64,000 nucleotides of DNA from Bog-756 sp963725275 (GCA_963725275.1 CAVRXS010000006.1:558001-622000), one strand, 5' to 3'. Positions 52,409 through 60,927 are shown, counted from the first letter of the stretch. Notes: generated by a model from the sequence alone, not told the origin. Program-made: numbers and translations.

Positions 52409-52822
52409 ATGACGAGTCGCTCACGGACGATGCCCGACCAGTCGGCAGATGAGGAACCGTTCGTCGACCGGCTCAGCGACACCCCCGAGTCGCTGGTCCT
52501 CGACATCGGCGGCGAGGTCGGCGCGCTCGTGCTCTACGCCGACGAATCGTGCCTGGGCGTGGAGATCGACGTCACGCCCGCCGGCCACCCGCGGAGCCAC
52601 CACACCCACACCATGATCCGCCGTCGGCGAGCCGTGGACCGTGAGTTCGTCGCCGGTGTCTATCCGGAGCTCCGAGCAGGCGCATACATCGTGTGGGGCA
52701 TCGACGGCGAGGTGCTCACCGAACTGGTCATCGCCGGAGGACGGGTCACCGAATTCGACGCTGGACCCTGCCACGGAGTGGCTTCGAGCGACGGACCGGC
52801 CCGGGGCGCACGGAGACCCTAG
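52409..52822 (+). CDS. Small protein, unknown family
   Basis: 137 residues (or 130 from the ATG at 52430). Core: LVLDIGGEVGALVLYADESCLG, VEIDVTPAGHPRSHHTHTMI and VAGVYPELRAGAYIVWGIDG, which reads as a compact beta-barrel with a His cluster (HHTHT). I know similar small actinobacterial proteins but no function. Starts 9 bp after the DUF4331 stop; probably co-transcribed with it. Confidence 0.7.
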   Translation: MTSRSRTMPDQSADEEPFVDRLSDTPESLVLDIGGEVGALVLYADESCLGVEIDVTPAGHPRSHHTHTMIRRRRAVDREFVAGVYPELRAGAYIVWGIDGEVLTELVIAGGRVTEFDAGPCHGVASSDGPARGARRP

Positions 52823-52907
52823 GGCTCGGAAGCTCCACCCCGGGGGCGCGTCTCCTCGTCGGCGGCTCGCAGAGCGCCGGAACGGTATCCGGTCAGGGGA
52901 CGTCCGT

Positions 52908-53825
52908 ATGCTCTCGAGCATGAGTTGGCCGGCCGCCGAGGTCGACATCGACGAGACCCTGGTGCGCTCGCTCCTCGCGGACCAGCACCCAGACCTCGCG
53001 CTGCTCGAGCTGACTCCGCTCGGCTACGGATGGGACAACGCCCTGTGGCGTCTGGGCGACACCCTGGTCGTCAGACTCCCCCGCCGTGCACTCGCCGCCC
53101 CGATCCTGGTCCATGAACAGACCTGGCTGCCGCTGCTCGCCCCACGGTTGCCGCTGCCGGTCCCGGTCCCGGTGCGGATCGGACAACCGACCGACGGGTA
53201 CCCCTGGCGCTGGTCGATCGTCCCGTGGTTGGTCGGCGATCCCGCCGACCGGTCGCCGGTGCGCCGTCCCGAGGACGCCGCGGGTCGCCTCGGCAGATTC
53301 CTCCGGGCGTTGCATACGGCCGGCCCGCCCGATGCACCGCACAACCCGTATCGGGGCGTCCCACTCGCAGATCGGTCGGACACCTTCGAAGGCCGGATGG
53401 CGGCACTGGCGGACGAGATCGACGTGGCGTCCACGCGCGTGACGTGGGATCGAGCCGTCGCGGTCGATCCGTGGTCCCCGCCGCCGGTCTGGCTCCACGG
53501 GGATCTGCACCCGGCCAACATCCTCCTCTCCCGTGGCACTGTCGCAGCCGTGATTGACTTCGGCGACCTGTGCACCGGCGATCCGGCCACCGACCTGGCA
53601 GCAGGATGGATGCTCCTACCAGCACGGGCCATGACCGCGTTCCACGCCGGCTACGGCGGGATCGACGACGCGCTCGACGTCCGGGCACGGGGGTGGGCGG
53701 TCCTCTTCGCCCTCATGCTCCTCGGGATCGGGCTCGAGGGTCGACCCAGCTACGAAGCCGTCGGGCGCCGCACGCTCGCAGGATGCACCCTCCCCGTTCA
53801 AGATTCCCGGACGGACACCCGATAG
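52908..53825 (+). CDS. Aminoglycoside phosphotransferase-like (APH) kinase
   Basis: 305 residues from the ATG at 52908 (AGGGGACG 8 bases upstream; ATG at 52920 is possible). Kinase-like fold with VWLHGDLHPANILL (catalytic Asp, HGDxxxxN) and VIDFGDLCTGDPATDLA (DFG-type metal Asp). The N-lobe has TPLGYGWDNALWRLG and LVVRLPRR (the Lys position is Arg here). Members phosphorylate aminoglycosides, macrolides, homoserine, choline and other small hydroxyls; no antibiotic specificity can be claimed. Upstream neighbours are unrelated. Confidence 0.86.
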   Translation: MLSSMSWPAAEVDIDETLVRSLLADQHPDLALLELTPLGYGWDNALWRLGDTLVVRLPRRALAAPILVHEQTWLPLLAPRLPLPVPVPVRIGQPTDGYPWRWSIVPWLVGDPADRSPVRRPEDAAGRLGRFLRALHTAGPPDAPHNPYRGVPLADRSDTFEGRMAALADEIDVASTRVTWDRAVAVDPWSPPPVWLHGDLHPANILLSRGTVAAVIDFGDLCTGDPATDLAAGWMLLPARAMTAFHAGYGGIDDALDVRARGWAVLFALMLLGIGLEGRPSYEAVGRRTLAGCTLPVQDSRTDTR

Positions 53826-53859
53826 ATGACATAGGGGTGACGAGTCGGAGGTCGATTGC

Positions 53860-54045
53860 GTGATCGAACCTGAGGCAATGGGGATATGTCCGCACTGCGG
53901 TTTCCGTGATGACGAGCCGATGCTCATCCTCTACCCGAGACTCGAGCCCGATTCGGGCAGCACCTGGTCCTGCCGAGCCTGCGGCCGGGACTGGACCGAC
54001 GAACGGCACCGACATCCCACTCCATCCCACGGCGTCGGCGCCTGA
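53860..54045 (+). CDS. Zinc-ribbon mini-protein
   Basis: 61 residues from a GTG. Two zinc-knuckle pairs, CPHCGF and CRACGRDW, 35 residues apart, flank a beta hairpin (PMLILYPRLEP). This is the shape of a small zinc ribbon, as in many RNA- or protein-binding subunits. The tail is His/Pro-rich. Moderate support because of its small size; the Cys pairs and the regular codon pattern favour it being real. Confidence 0.65.
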   Translation: MIEPEAMGICPHCGFRDDEPMLILYPRLEPDSGSTWSCRACGRDWTDERHRHPTPSHGVGA

Positions 54046-54314
54046 GGCTCGAGGCACCACGGCGGAAGCACCCGGCTGAGGAGCCCGTCGCCCGTCGCTC
54101 ATCGCCGCGGTGACCGACGAGTAGACGGCACGCTCCCCCACCTGCGGATACGCCGGTCAGGATCCGAAGAGGCTCCGGCAATCACACCCGCCCGATCACG
54201 ACGGAGCGGCTGTGTCGTGCCGATGACGGTGCGTGTGTCACCCACCCGACAGACGGATTCCCACGCGAGGCACAGGATGAAGAGGTAGCCCAAGCACGAC
54301 GAGGAGGTGCCGAG

Positions 54315-54425
54315 ATGGACAGCGAAACCCCCACCACCATCAACATCGACTACTCGAACGAAGAGTCGGCGCTCGCCGCCCGCCTCGCCCGGCGTTCCTC
54401 GAAGATCGAGCTCGCCCCGGCGTAG
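54315..54425 (+). CDS. 36-residue ORF with strong ribosome site
   Basis: ATG at 54315 preceded by GAGGAGGTG with a five-base spacing, stop TAG at 54423. The peptide begins MDSETPTTINID and ends RRSSKIELAPA; it has an acidic first half and a basic second half, no Cys or membrane segment. A strong hairpin lies 42 bp after the stop, as expected for a small independent transcript. Family not recognised. Too short for ordinary gene calling. Confidence 0.5.
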   Translation: MDSETPTTINIDYSNEESALAARLARRSSKIELAPA

Positions 54426-54466
54426 ATCGAAGATGTGACGTTTCCGGCGGGAACCAAAAAGCAAGA

Positions 54467-54507
54467 CCCCAAGGAGGAGAGGCCGGCAGGGCCCCTCCTC
54501 CTTGGGG
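54467..54507 (+). terminator. Strong hairpin
   Basis: CCCCAAGGAGGAG (54467-54479), 15-base loop, CTCCTCCTTGGGG (54495-54507): a perfect 13-bp stem, then TTCAGTCTC. The AAAAA at 54456-54460 would serve as a T-tract for transcription on the other strand, so it may act both ways. The stem contains GGAGGAG, so it would also hide any ribosome site there. Confidence 0.75.
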
Positions 54508-54509
54508 TT

Positions 54510-54825
54510 CAGTCTCCCGGCCTGGCGTCTGAGGGGGAATGGCACGGCCCCCGTGCCGGTGCCGTGGTCGTCATCTGGGGCGACGGCTCGAAAATCGGGG
54601 CAAAAACTACTTGCGGCAACAACGGTTGACAGGCGTATCGTGTTCCAGGAGCCAGATCCGTCGAGCGGGGTTCCGCCGCCCTGCTCCGGGTCTGGCCCTC
54701 TTCGCCGGTCCGGACCCACCAGCCCGGTCTCGGAAGGACCCCTGGTCGACGCCGAGCGTGCGACGGCAGAGGAGAGACCGGCTCTGTCGAGGACCTCCCG
54801 TCACGCGTCGATCCGGCGTAACAGG
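54510..54825. other. Gene-free stretch
   Basis: Between the strong hairpin and the promoter-like sequence for 54885 I see no reading frame with coding character. TTGACA at 54626 has no matching -10 element. The open frames on both strands are low-complexity Arg/Pro-rich and not convincing. Confidence 0.5.
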
Positions 54826-54854
54826 TTGCCCTCGGATTCGTTTGTAGGTATACG
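54826..54854 (+). promoter_or_regulatory. Sigma-70-like promoter candidate
   Basis: TTGCCC, 17-base spacer, TATACG, 30 bp before the ATG at 54885. Four of six bases match consensus in each box, and the spacer is ideal. Predicted from sequence only. Confidence 0.4.
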
Positions 54855-54884
54855 GAACCAAGCTCTCCTGTCGGAGGTGGTCGC

Positions 54885-55397
54885 ATGCGACGTGGAATGT
54901 CAATCGTTCTGGTGACAGGAGGCCTCGCCTTGGCGGCCCTCATCGGGACTGTCGGGGCGGCTCCGACGGTGGGTGCGCAGTCAGTGACTCCGGTTGGGCC
55001 ACACCAGCCCTTCATCGGACTGGTCAACGGCACCCACCCGACTGCGGTCATCAAGGTGTTCTGCCCTGGTCCGATCCGGGTCGGCCAGACCGGGCACCCG
55101 GTCGGAGGTCAGACGTTGGGCGTGAGGCTCGGTCCTGCCAGTACGGCGATCGACTCCGGGTTCACGGGATCGCTCGGCAGGGCAATCGTCGTCAGCTTCG
55201 TCAGTCCCGTGACGACGCCCCCGGCGACGAACACCCCGATCACGTTCAGGACCTACGGCACCCAACCGCTTCCGACCTCGCTGGTCACGCCGTGTGCGGG
55301 AAGACTGCCGGTGGTCTTCTCCCCTGAACCCACGAGCAAGACCGCTCGCAGTGCCACGGTCGAAGTGACCTACGAGAACATCGCCGTCTCCCTCTGA
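54885..55397 (+). CDS. Small secreted protein, unknown
   Basis: 170 residues. GGAGGTGGTCGC precedes the ATG. Signal peptide MRRGMSIVLVTGGLALAALI, cleavage near VGAQS. The mature part starts FIGLVNGTHPTAVIKVFCPGP, with GHPVGGQTLGVRL and later TPCAGRLPVVFSPEP, a small actinobacterial secreted family I recognise by eye but cannot name. Two Cys could form one disulfide. Single gene. Confidence 0.8.
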   Translation: MRRGMSIVLVTGGLALAALIGTVGAAPTVGAQSVTPVGPHQPFIGLVNGTHPTAVIKVFCPGPIRVGQTGHPVGGQTLGVRLGPASTAIDSGFTGSLGRAIVVSFVSPVTTPPATNTPITFRTYGTQPLPTSLVTPCAGRLPVVFSPEPTSKTARSATVEVTYENIAVSL

Positions 55398-55647
55398 CGC
55401 GAGATGACGGCGCAGCCGACCCTGCCGGGTGCGGCGGCTGGTGCTGCGCACCGGTCGAGCTGAGATCCTTACCGAACTCTCACGCTCCAGATATCAAATG
55501 TTGATGATCGAACTCCATAGTGGAGTGGATAACCGCAGGGCGGTTCATCTCTCAGAGGGAGATCACCGAGGCGGTCAACAAGATCCGCTGAGCTATCGGA
55601 GCTGACGTGGCGGGCAGGATTCTCCTGTCCGCTGCGTTCGCGTTCAT

Positions 55648-56280
55648 TCAGCCGTTCTTCGACGCCCTCCGCGGTCCGCTCTCCACGGGACCACCGGGTT
55701 CCCTCCACATCGTCGTCACGATCGGACCGCCCTCCGGCAGATCGAGGCGCTCACGGATCCGGAAGCCGGCGGATTCGTATCGGACGAGGTTCGCAGGGTT
55801 GCTCGATTCCAGGTACGCCGGCAGGTGCTGCTGGTCGATCCGGGCCAGACTCTCCGCCAAGAGAGCCATGCCGATGCCCATACCCCGATGATCTGGGTGG
55901 GTGCCCAGGAAGCTCAGGTAGAAGTAGCGCTGCCCAGTGGGGTGAGCGTCGTCGAATCGGCTGAAGACCTCACGCACCAGGTCCGCCCGCGACCCGAGGA
56001 GGTCGTCGAGCAGGGGATCGAGCTCGGACGCATAGGGTTCCCCGAGTTCCTCACAGCCTGGCGGAATCCACACTACGGCCGCCTCGTACCCGGGAGTCGT
56101 CAAGACCCACCGATGGTCGATCCCCGCGAGTACGTAGAGCCCCCAGAGTGCCAGGAGCTGCGAATGGCGGCGCTCCGGTTCGGGGAATGCCCAACTCCAG
56201 ACCGGGTCCTCGTAGAACGCAGCCGCCAGCGTCTCCGCGACTGCACCAGCCTCTGTCCTGTTCGCGACGTGTAGCTCCAC
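55648..56280 (-). CDS. GNAT-family N-acetyltransferase
   Basis: 210 residues. Motif A reads YLSFLGTHPDHRGMGIGMAL (R-x-x-G-x-G), preceded by a long N-terminal part (ETLAAAFYEDPVWSWAFPEPERR) typical of the small-molecule or antibiotic acetyltransferase-like GNATs. C-terminal 'LPAYLESSNPANLVRYESAG' is motif B. Substrate unknown. The ATG is preceded by ACTGTG but no strong site. Single gene. Confidence 0.87.
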   Translation of the reverse strand: MELHVANRTEAGAVAETLAAAFYEDPVWSWAFPEPERRHSQLLALWGLYVLAGIDHRWVLTTPGYEAAVVWIPPGCEELGEPYASELDPLLDDLLGSRADLVREVFSRFDDAHPTGQRYFYLSFLGTHPDHRGMGIGMALLAESLARIDQQHLPAYLESSNPANLVRYESAGFRIRERLDLPEGGPIVTTMWREPGGPVESGPRRASKNG

Positions 56281-56359
56281 AGTCCGTCATTCTGGCCGAT
56301 ACTCGTCGCCACCGGCCTACCGATCCGGCAGCGGGCATCGGGTCAGTCGGGCATTTCCG

Positions 56360-56614
56360 CTACTGCAGAACCCCCGACACCTCGTGTACGGGACCACAGG
56401 GGACTCCGAGGGCCTCGTGGTGCTTCCGCACGGCCTCCGCGTCCGGTGCCTCGAGGAGGCAGTACACCTGACCGTCCGGATTGTGGAAGAGCTCGACCTG
56501 GCGAACGCCGAACTCGTCGGACGTCTTGTTCCGTGTGTCCTGTGTGATCTGCTGGATCGCCTGATCCGGGAGCTTCAAGTCTTCGTGAAAGTCCATGAAC
56601 TGGCGCATCCGCAA
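56360..56614 (-). CDS. DUF4242-like small protein
   Basis: 84 residues, beginning MRMRQFMDFHEDLKLPDQAI. The pattern VELFHNPDGQVYCLLEAPDAEAVRKHHEALGVP is that of the DUF4242 / SCO4226-type ferredoxin-like fold, some of whose members bind nickel. Cys and His (CLLEAPD, KHHEAL) are present. Last gene of the region that also holds the ArsR, SRPBCC and DHFR-like genes, 112 bp after the last of these on the same strand. Confidence 0.72.
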   Translation of the reverse strand: MRMRQFMDFHEDLKLPDQAIQQITQDTRNKTSDEFGVRQVELFHNPDGQVYCLLEAPDAEAVRKHHEALGVPCGPVHEVSGVLQ

Positions 56615-56726
56615 GTACCTCCTCTGTCCGTGCCATCGCTGAGACGAGGGCCTCGACGATCAGGATATTGCACTGGAGCAGCGGACGCCCGGGGTCGTCT
56701 GCACGGCAACGATCGAGTCTCCCCGA

Positions 56727-57281
56727 TCAGCTGGGGGTGTAGGTGAGTTTCAGCACATCGTTGCTGAATCGCGTCACGTCTGCGAGGTTCAGGGCTGGGG
56801 CGTCGTCGATGGCCTCGAACAAGTGCTGACCCCGTCCGACGGCGACCGGGGTGACCAGAAGATGGAACTCATCGATCAAGCCGTGTTCCATCAGGGCGGC
56901 GTCGAGCACGCCATTCCCGTACTTCACGATGTCTCCCCCGGGCTGCCGCTTCAGGTCGGCGACAAACGAGGCCACATCGCCCTCGATCACCGTCGAATTC
57001 CATGTCGCCTCCCGCAGGGTGGTGGATGCCACGAATTTGGGAATGCTGTTCATCCGTTCGATGAACTCGTTCGCAACCCCGGTCTCGCCGTCGGTCATCG
57101 CAGGGTAGGTCGCCGACAAGCCCTCGTAGGTCAGCCGCCCCAGCACGAGGGCATCTGCTGCGAACAGCAGACGGGTCGCGTAGTCCTTGTGTTCGTCGTT
57201 CAGGTACGGGAATGCCCAATCCTGTGGAGAGCCAATCTCTCCGCCGAGCGACACGTGGGTCGACTCGATCAACCTCCGCAT
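56727..57281 (-). CDS. Dihydrofolate-reductase-like (RibD C-terminal domain) protein
   Basis: 184 residues. Fold elements: RLIESTHVSLGGEIGSPQDW, 'ALVLGRLTYEGLSATYPAMT', KFVASTTLREATWNSTVIEG, DIVKYGNGVLDAALMEHGLIDEF and HLLVTPVAVGRGQHLF. This is the RibD-C/YyaP-type group of stand-alone DHFR-like reductases, usually NADPH-binding with unknown substrate. Third gene of the ArsR-SRPBCC-DHFR-like operon, 54 bp after the SRPBCC gene, an arrangement common in actinobacteria. Confidence 0.86.
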   Translation of the reverse strand: MRRLIESTHVSLGGEIGSPQDWAFPYLNDEHKDYATRLLFAADALVLGRLTYEGLSATYPAMTDGETGVANEFIERMNSIPKFVASTTLREATWNSTVIEGDVASFVADLKRQPGGDIVKYGNGVLDAALMEHGLIDEFHLLVTPVAVGRGQHLFEAIDDAPALNLADVTRFSNDVLKLTYTPS

Positions 57282-57335
57282 TCGGACGTTCCCCCGGGGT
57301 CACACCGCACGTCCTGACCCGTTGCGGCCACTTCC

Positions 57336-57836
57336 CTATGAGCGGGATCTGGAGAGCGACAGGAGGCTGTCGATCTGGCCGATCGCCTGGGTCATCCCGT
57401 CCTGCATCCCCATATCGAGCATCGTCTCCATCTGGGCGACGTCGGCGAAGTGGGTCACGCATGTCATGCGCGTCCCGCCCTCGACGACCTCCAGGGCCAT
57501 GAAGCCGGACAGTGGCTCCACGCCGGGAACCGGTTCACCATCCTCGCCAGCGAGACCGTTGGCGAACTCGAGTCGACGTGGCCGATCGATCGAGTCGATG
57601 CGCCACCAGCCCTTCGGGTTCTCGCCAGAAGGACCGGTCATGAAGTAGCGAGACTCGCCGCCGACGACGAAGTCGTGCCGGGTGAACGTTGCGGGGAAGG
57701 TCGGTGGTCCCCACCACCGTTCGAGCTTGCGGGGATCCTCCCAGACCTCCCAGACGTGCTCAGGGCTGGCATCGAACTCGGCGACGATGGTGAGCGTGAG
57801 GGTGTCGACGTCCTTGTTGCTGCTGATCACGGTCAT
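57336..57836 (-). CDS. SRPBCC/AHSA1-domain protein
   Basis: 166 residues. START-like fold: LTIVAEFDASPEHVWEVWEDP, RKLERWWGPPTFPATFTRHD (the W-W-G-P motif of AHSA1 proteins), 'MTGPSGENPKGWWRIDSIDR' and EPLSGFMALEVVEGGTRMT. The ATG overlaps the frame-restored arsR stop by 4 bp, the classical ArsR-SRPBCC coupling. Role: hydrophobic-ligand binding, unknown ligand. Confidence 0.88.
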   Translation of the reverse strand: MTVISSNKDVDTLTLTIVAEFDASPEHVWEVWEDPRKLERWWGPPTFPATFTRHDFVVGGESRYFMTGPSGENPKGWWRIDSIDRPRRLEFANGLAGEDGEPVPGVEPLSGFMALEVVEGGTRMTCVTHFADVAQMETMLDMGMQDGMTQAIGQIDSLLSLSRSRS

Positions 57837-58182
57837 GTCGGTTCTCCTTTTGTCGTGAGGATTTCGCTGATCCGGTTGGCCCGTTCGATCCAGAGCTGCT
57901 CGTAGACGTCGAGGAGCGCTCGTCGCCTCTGCGCAACATCGCGCCGTTGGTGTGCACGATCTGCTCGCGACCGCGTCGTTCCTTTGTGACGAGCGCAGCC
58001 CGTTCGAGTACTGCCACGTGCTTTTGCACGGCGGCGAAGCTCATCTCGTAGCGACGCGAGAGGACCGAGACCGACTCACCCTGCTGAATCGATCGCCGAA
58101 GGATGTCCCGCCGTGTCGCGTCTGCCAGGGCGTGGAAGATGCGATCGACCTCGGTTTCCGTCAACGGACTATCTACAACCAT
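57833..58182 (-). pseudogene. ArsR-family regulator, one frameshift
   Basis: The N-terminal 80 residues, VDRIFHALADATRRDILRRS, VSVLSRRYEMSFAAVQKHVAVLE and RRGREQIVHTNGAML, form the winged helix. After about 57925 the frame runs out of phase, whereas another frame gives ALLDVYEQLWIERANRI, SEILTTKGEPT and a stop that overlaps the SRPBCC start by 4 bp. Adding one base near GCAGAGGCGACG restores 116 residues, the usual length for this SdpR/ArsR subgroup. The overlap shows the gene was intact until recently, or that a base was lost in sequencing. No metal-binding Cys. Confidence 0.85.
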
Positions 58183-58191
58183 CTAGTTGTA
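58174..58191. promoter_or_regulatory. Candidate ArsR operator over the arsR start
   Basis: TACAAC-N6-GTTGTA, a perfect 6-bp inverted repeat whose centre contains the arsR ATG (58180-58182). On the coding strand TAACAT, a plausible -10 box, is just upstream, so the mRNA would be nearly leaderless and a bound repressor would block the promoter. The natural binder is the ArsR protein of this operon (inference). Confidence 0.5.
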
Positions 58192-58259
58192 TGTTAGGTC
58201 GAACGGCGGAAGGATGCAAGGCTTTTCCACGCACGGCCCGTCCCGTTGGCTCCGGGTAC

Positions 58260-59024
58260 TCAGCGCTCCTGCTCGGTGGGTCGCACCAAGATCTCGTTGA
58301 CCGCCACCCGGCGAGGCTGGGTGACGGCATAGCGCACGGCGTTGGCGATGTCCTCGGCCCCCATCAACTCGATGTTCCCGAAGGTCTGTGCCATCCCTTC
58401 CAGGATCTCGGGCCGGTTCTGCAAGGCCAACTCGGTACGGGTGGCACCGGGTTCGATGATGGTGACCCGCACATGGCGGGCGGTGACCTCCTGGCGGAGC
58501 GATTCACTGAATGCGCCGACCCCGAACTTGGTGGCGTTGTAGACCCCGCTGTTGAGGCGGGCCACGCGGCCTGCCACGGAACTCACGTTGACCACATCGG
58601 CCACGCGGCGCGGCTCGCTCTCAGCCGCTTCGAGCAGGTGGGGCAATGCAGCGTGAGTGCAGTAGAGCAAGCCGAGCAGGTTCAGGTTGACCATGCGCCG
58701 CCATTCCTCCGTGGGAGCGCCGTGGATCGGTCCGAGCAGCATGACTCCGGCATTGTTGACCAGGGTGTCGAGCCGGCCGAACCGGCCGATGGTGCCCGCC
58801 ACCATCTGATTCACCTGGGCCTCGTCGGTGACGTCGACCTCGAGCACGAGTACCTTCTCGGTGCCGCCCCCGATGCGCTCAGCCAGTTGCTCCAGGCGGT
58901 CTCTGCGGCGGGCGGCGAGGACCACCGCTGCACCGTCCTCGGCCAGCGCCAGAGCGGTGGCCTCCCCGATTCCACTGGACGCGCCCGTGACCAGGGCCAC
59001 GGTTCCCTCGAGCACTCCGGACAT
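58260..59024 (-). CDS. Short-chain dehydrogenase/reductase
   Basis: 254 residues. TGASSGIG (~13-20), NNAG (~88-91) and YNATK (~158-162) are all canonical, with Ser in VVNVSSVAG. Similar to the many actinobacterial SDRs of unknown substrate ('NILGLLYCTHAALPHLLEAA'-like region; here NLLGLLYCTHAALPHLLEAA). It precedes arsR on the same strand with a 77-bp gap that contains the ArsR-type operator, so not in the same transcript. Confidence 0.92.
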   Translation of the reverse strand: MSGVLEGTVALVTGASSGIGEATALALAEDGAAVVLAARRRDRLEQLAERIGGGTEKVLVLEVDVTDEAQVNQMVAGTIGRFGRLDTLVNNAGVMLLGPIHGAPTEEWRRMVNLNLLGLLYCTHAALPHLLEAAESEPRRVADVVNVSSVAGRVARLNSGVYNATKFGVGAFSESLRQEVTARHVRVTIIEPGATRTELALQNRPEILEGMAQTFGNIELMGAEDIANAVRYAVTQPRRVAVNEILVRPTEQER

Positions 59025-59185
59025 GCTGACCCTCCTTCTGGGACGCCGGTGTGCGGCTCCCCTGGCGTTCTATCGCACCATTGGCCCGCGTGGTGCCGGA
59101 GCCAGACTCTGGATCGGAGGCAACTGGGCTCAGAGGAGCTCCGGGCGTCCGAGGAGGAGATTTGTCGGGATCGTAGGATGCGCAC

Positions 59186-59536
59186 GTGGAAGCCGAGCCC
59201 GCCTTGTACTTCAATCCATCCTGTTCGAAATGCCGGACCGCTGACGCACTGCTCACCGAGCACGGCATCGACGCCATCCAGGTTCGCTATCTCGACACAG
59301 CACCCACCGTCGACGAGCTGATCCGACTCATGAACCTGCTTGGGATCGACGATCCCCGCTCGATGATGCGCACGGGCGAATCGGTCTACAGCGAGCTCGG
59401 ACTGAGCGACGCATCGGAGGGAGAGCTCCTGGAGGCGATCACCCAGCACCCGATTCTGCTGGAAAGGCCGATCTTCGTGCTCGGCGAACGAGCCGTCATC
59501 GCGAGACCACCCGAGCGGCTCCTCGAACTCCTGTAG
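59186..59536 (+). CDS. ArsC-family (arsenate reductase/Spx-like) protein
   Basis: 116 residues from a GTG. The thioredoxin-fold N-terminus is YFNPSCSKCRTADALLTEHG, with a C-x-x-C where glutaredoxin-linked ArsC proteins have a single Cys. Later RYLDTAPTVDELIRLMNLLG, 'HPILLERPIFVLGERAVIAR' and PPERLLELL match ArsC. With the second Cys it could be a YffB or ArsC variant. No other arsenic genes near; the ArsR upstream lacks metal Cys. Confidence 0.88.
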   Translation: MEAEPALYFNPSCSKCRTADALLTEHGIDAIQVRYLDTAPTVDELIRLMNLLGIDDPRSMMRTGESVYSELGLSDASEGELLEAITQHPILLERPIFVLGERAVIARPPERLLELL

Positions 59537-59603
59537 CTGTGATACCCAGGTGGCTCAGGGGTGGATCAGCGGGCGGACTGACACCCTGAAAGCATGTGAC
59601 CAC

Positions 59604-59819
59604 ATGTTCCGATCGCCCTACAGAACACTCGTCGTGGTCCTCGGGGTGACCTCCGTTCTGTGTGCCAACCAGTTCCTTCAGAACATGGAAAGCAGCCTCT
59701 TTCCCGCCGGAGCCGTCGCCTCGCTGGTGGCTCCTGCGGTCGCCGTCTGGCGGTTGCCTGGTCGGCGCCGGAGCTGGCCAAGGGACGCTTTCGCTTCGAC
59801 CACGCCTGTCGGGAGCTGA
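59604..59819 (+). CDS. Possible small membrane protein
   Basis: 72 residues if started at the ATG at 59604: one hydrophobic stretch TLVVVLGVTSVLCANQFLQN and a second 'SSLFPAGAVASLVAPAVAVW'. No recognised family or ribosome site, and the tail looks random. The rest of 59537-60054 shows nothing convincing on either strand. Confidence 0.25.
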   Translation: MFRSPYRTLVVVLGVTSVLCANQFLQNMESSLFPAGAVASLVAPAVAVWRLPGRRRSWPRDAFASTTPVGS

Positions 59820-60054
59820 ACGGCCGACGCTTCCGATCTTGCCGACTCGGCCTCACCTGTCTGTCGAATCCCCCGCCTGGAACCTGGCCACGACGGAACT
59901 CCACCTGAGTCGATTGTCGTACGCAGATCGTCCACATTGGCCATCGCGCGCGGTACCCACCCGGCAGAGCGAACGCGCCCCTTGAACACCGGTGTCCCGG
60001 GTCACGACGACCGCGGTGGGCCACTTCGGCCGGCGGCCGAGCCTTCCGGCGCGG

Positions 60055-60726
60055 CTACGCGGATGGCCGAGTGAAACGGAACAAGACCTTCTCACGGCTG
60101 TAGTAGTCCAGCCAACCAAGGAGATCCCGCCGATGGTCATGTCCGTGACGATGTCCCGAGATCGGAACGAACCCCAGCTTCAAATTGGCCACCGATGCCG
60201 AGAAGCCGGCGTCTTCAAAGACAGTCGCGACTTCGTCGAGGTCGTAGAGCCGTGGAAGACCGAGCTCGAGTGCACGTTCCGCGTGCCACGCCGACATCAT
60301 CGGGCTCCCCTGATGAACCCCCATGGCAGCAAAGTACGATCCACCGGGCTTCAAGGCACCAAAGAGCGCGGCCGCGTGGGCAGGAAGGTCCTCCAACAGG
60401 TACAGAACCTCGTGGCTGAAGGCCACGTCGAAGTCACCCCATCCGTCAGGCACCGTATCGGCGACCGCAAAGGTGAGCGGCCTGTTGCCCGCGAGATGGC
60501 TGGCGTCTGTGATGGCACCGGGGGCCGGGTCATATCCGTGGCCCTCGGCGACTCCCTCGGCGTCGACGAGCAAGCGCAGGAAGCCACCACGGTTGCAGCC
60601 GGCGTCGAGGACCCGGCGCCCCGCCAGGCCGGCTCCGACGGTCTGGAGCATCGCCCTCCAGATGAAACCGTGCTCGTCCTGCATGGCCTCGTCCTCGGCG
60701 GCGCCCCGCCAGTAGGAAGTACTCAT
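60055..60726 (-). CDS. Class I SAM-dependent methyltransferase
   Basis: 223 residues. Motif I RVLDAGCNRGGFLRLLV (~39-55), motif II HGYDPAPGAITDA, then FDVAFSHEVLYLLEDL (motif IV) and GALKPGGSYFAAMG (post-motif). A His-rich stretch GHRHGHDHRRD near the C-terminus is unusual. Substrate unknown. ATG preceded by CTAGATGCG, without a strong site. Confidence 0.87.
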   Translation of the reverse strand: MSTSYWRGAAEDEAMQDEHGFIWRAMLQTVGAGLAGRRVLDAGCNRGGFLRLLVDAEGVAEGHGYDPAPGAITDASHLAGNRPLTFAVADTVPDGWGDFDVAFSHEVLYLLEDLPAHAAALFGALKPGGSYFAAMGVHQGSPMMSAWHAERALELGLPRLYDLDEVATVFEDAGFSASVANLKLGFVPISGHRHGHDHRRDLLGWLDYYSREKVLFRFTRPSA

Positions 60727-60927
60727 GCACGCACCCTACGTCGCATCTAGGCGCTATCGCTGGCCGCAGTAACAGGCCGGTCCGGCATGTACGTGCAGGG
60801 TGTTCACGTTCCCACCGCTCTGTCGAGCTCCCCTGACCAAGGCGAGGCTTGCTTGACCTGTCGGGCACCCGGTCTCATAATGCGAGTGAGGCCCCCTGTC
60901 GGGATGTCTCGTGCGTGAGGAGGTCTC

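Noticed and set aside
59550..59600. GTGGCTCAGGGGTGGATCAGCGGGCGGACTG-like tRNA D-arm
   Set aside because: It resembles a D-arm but the anticodon and T arms cannot be drawn.
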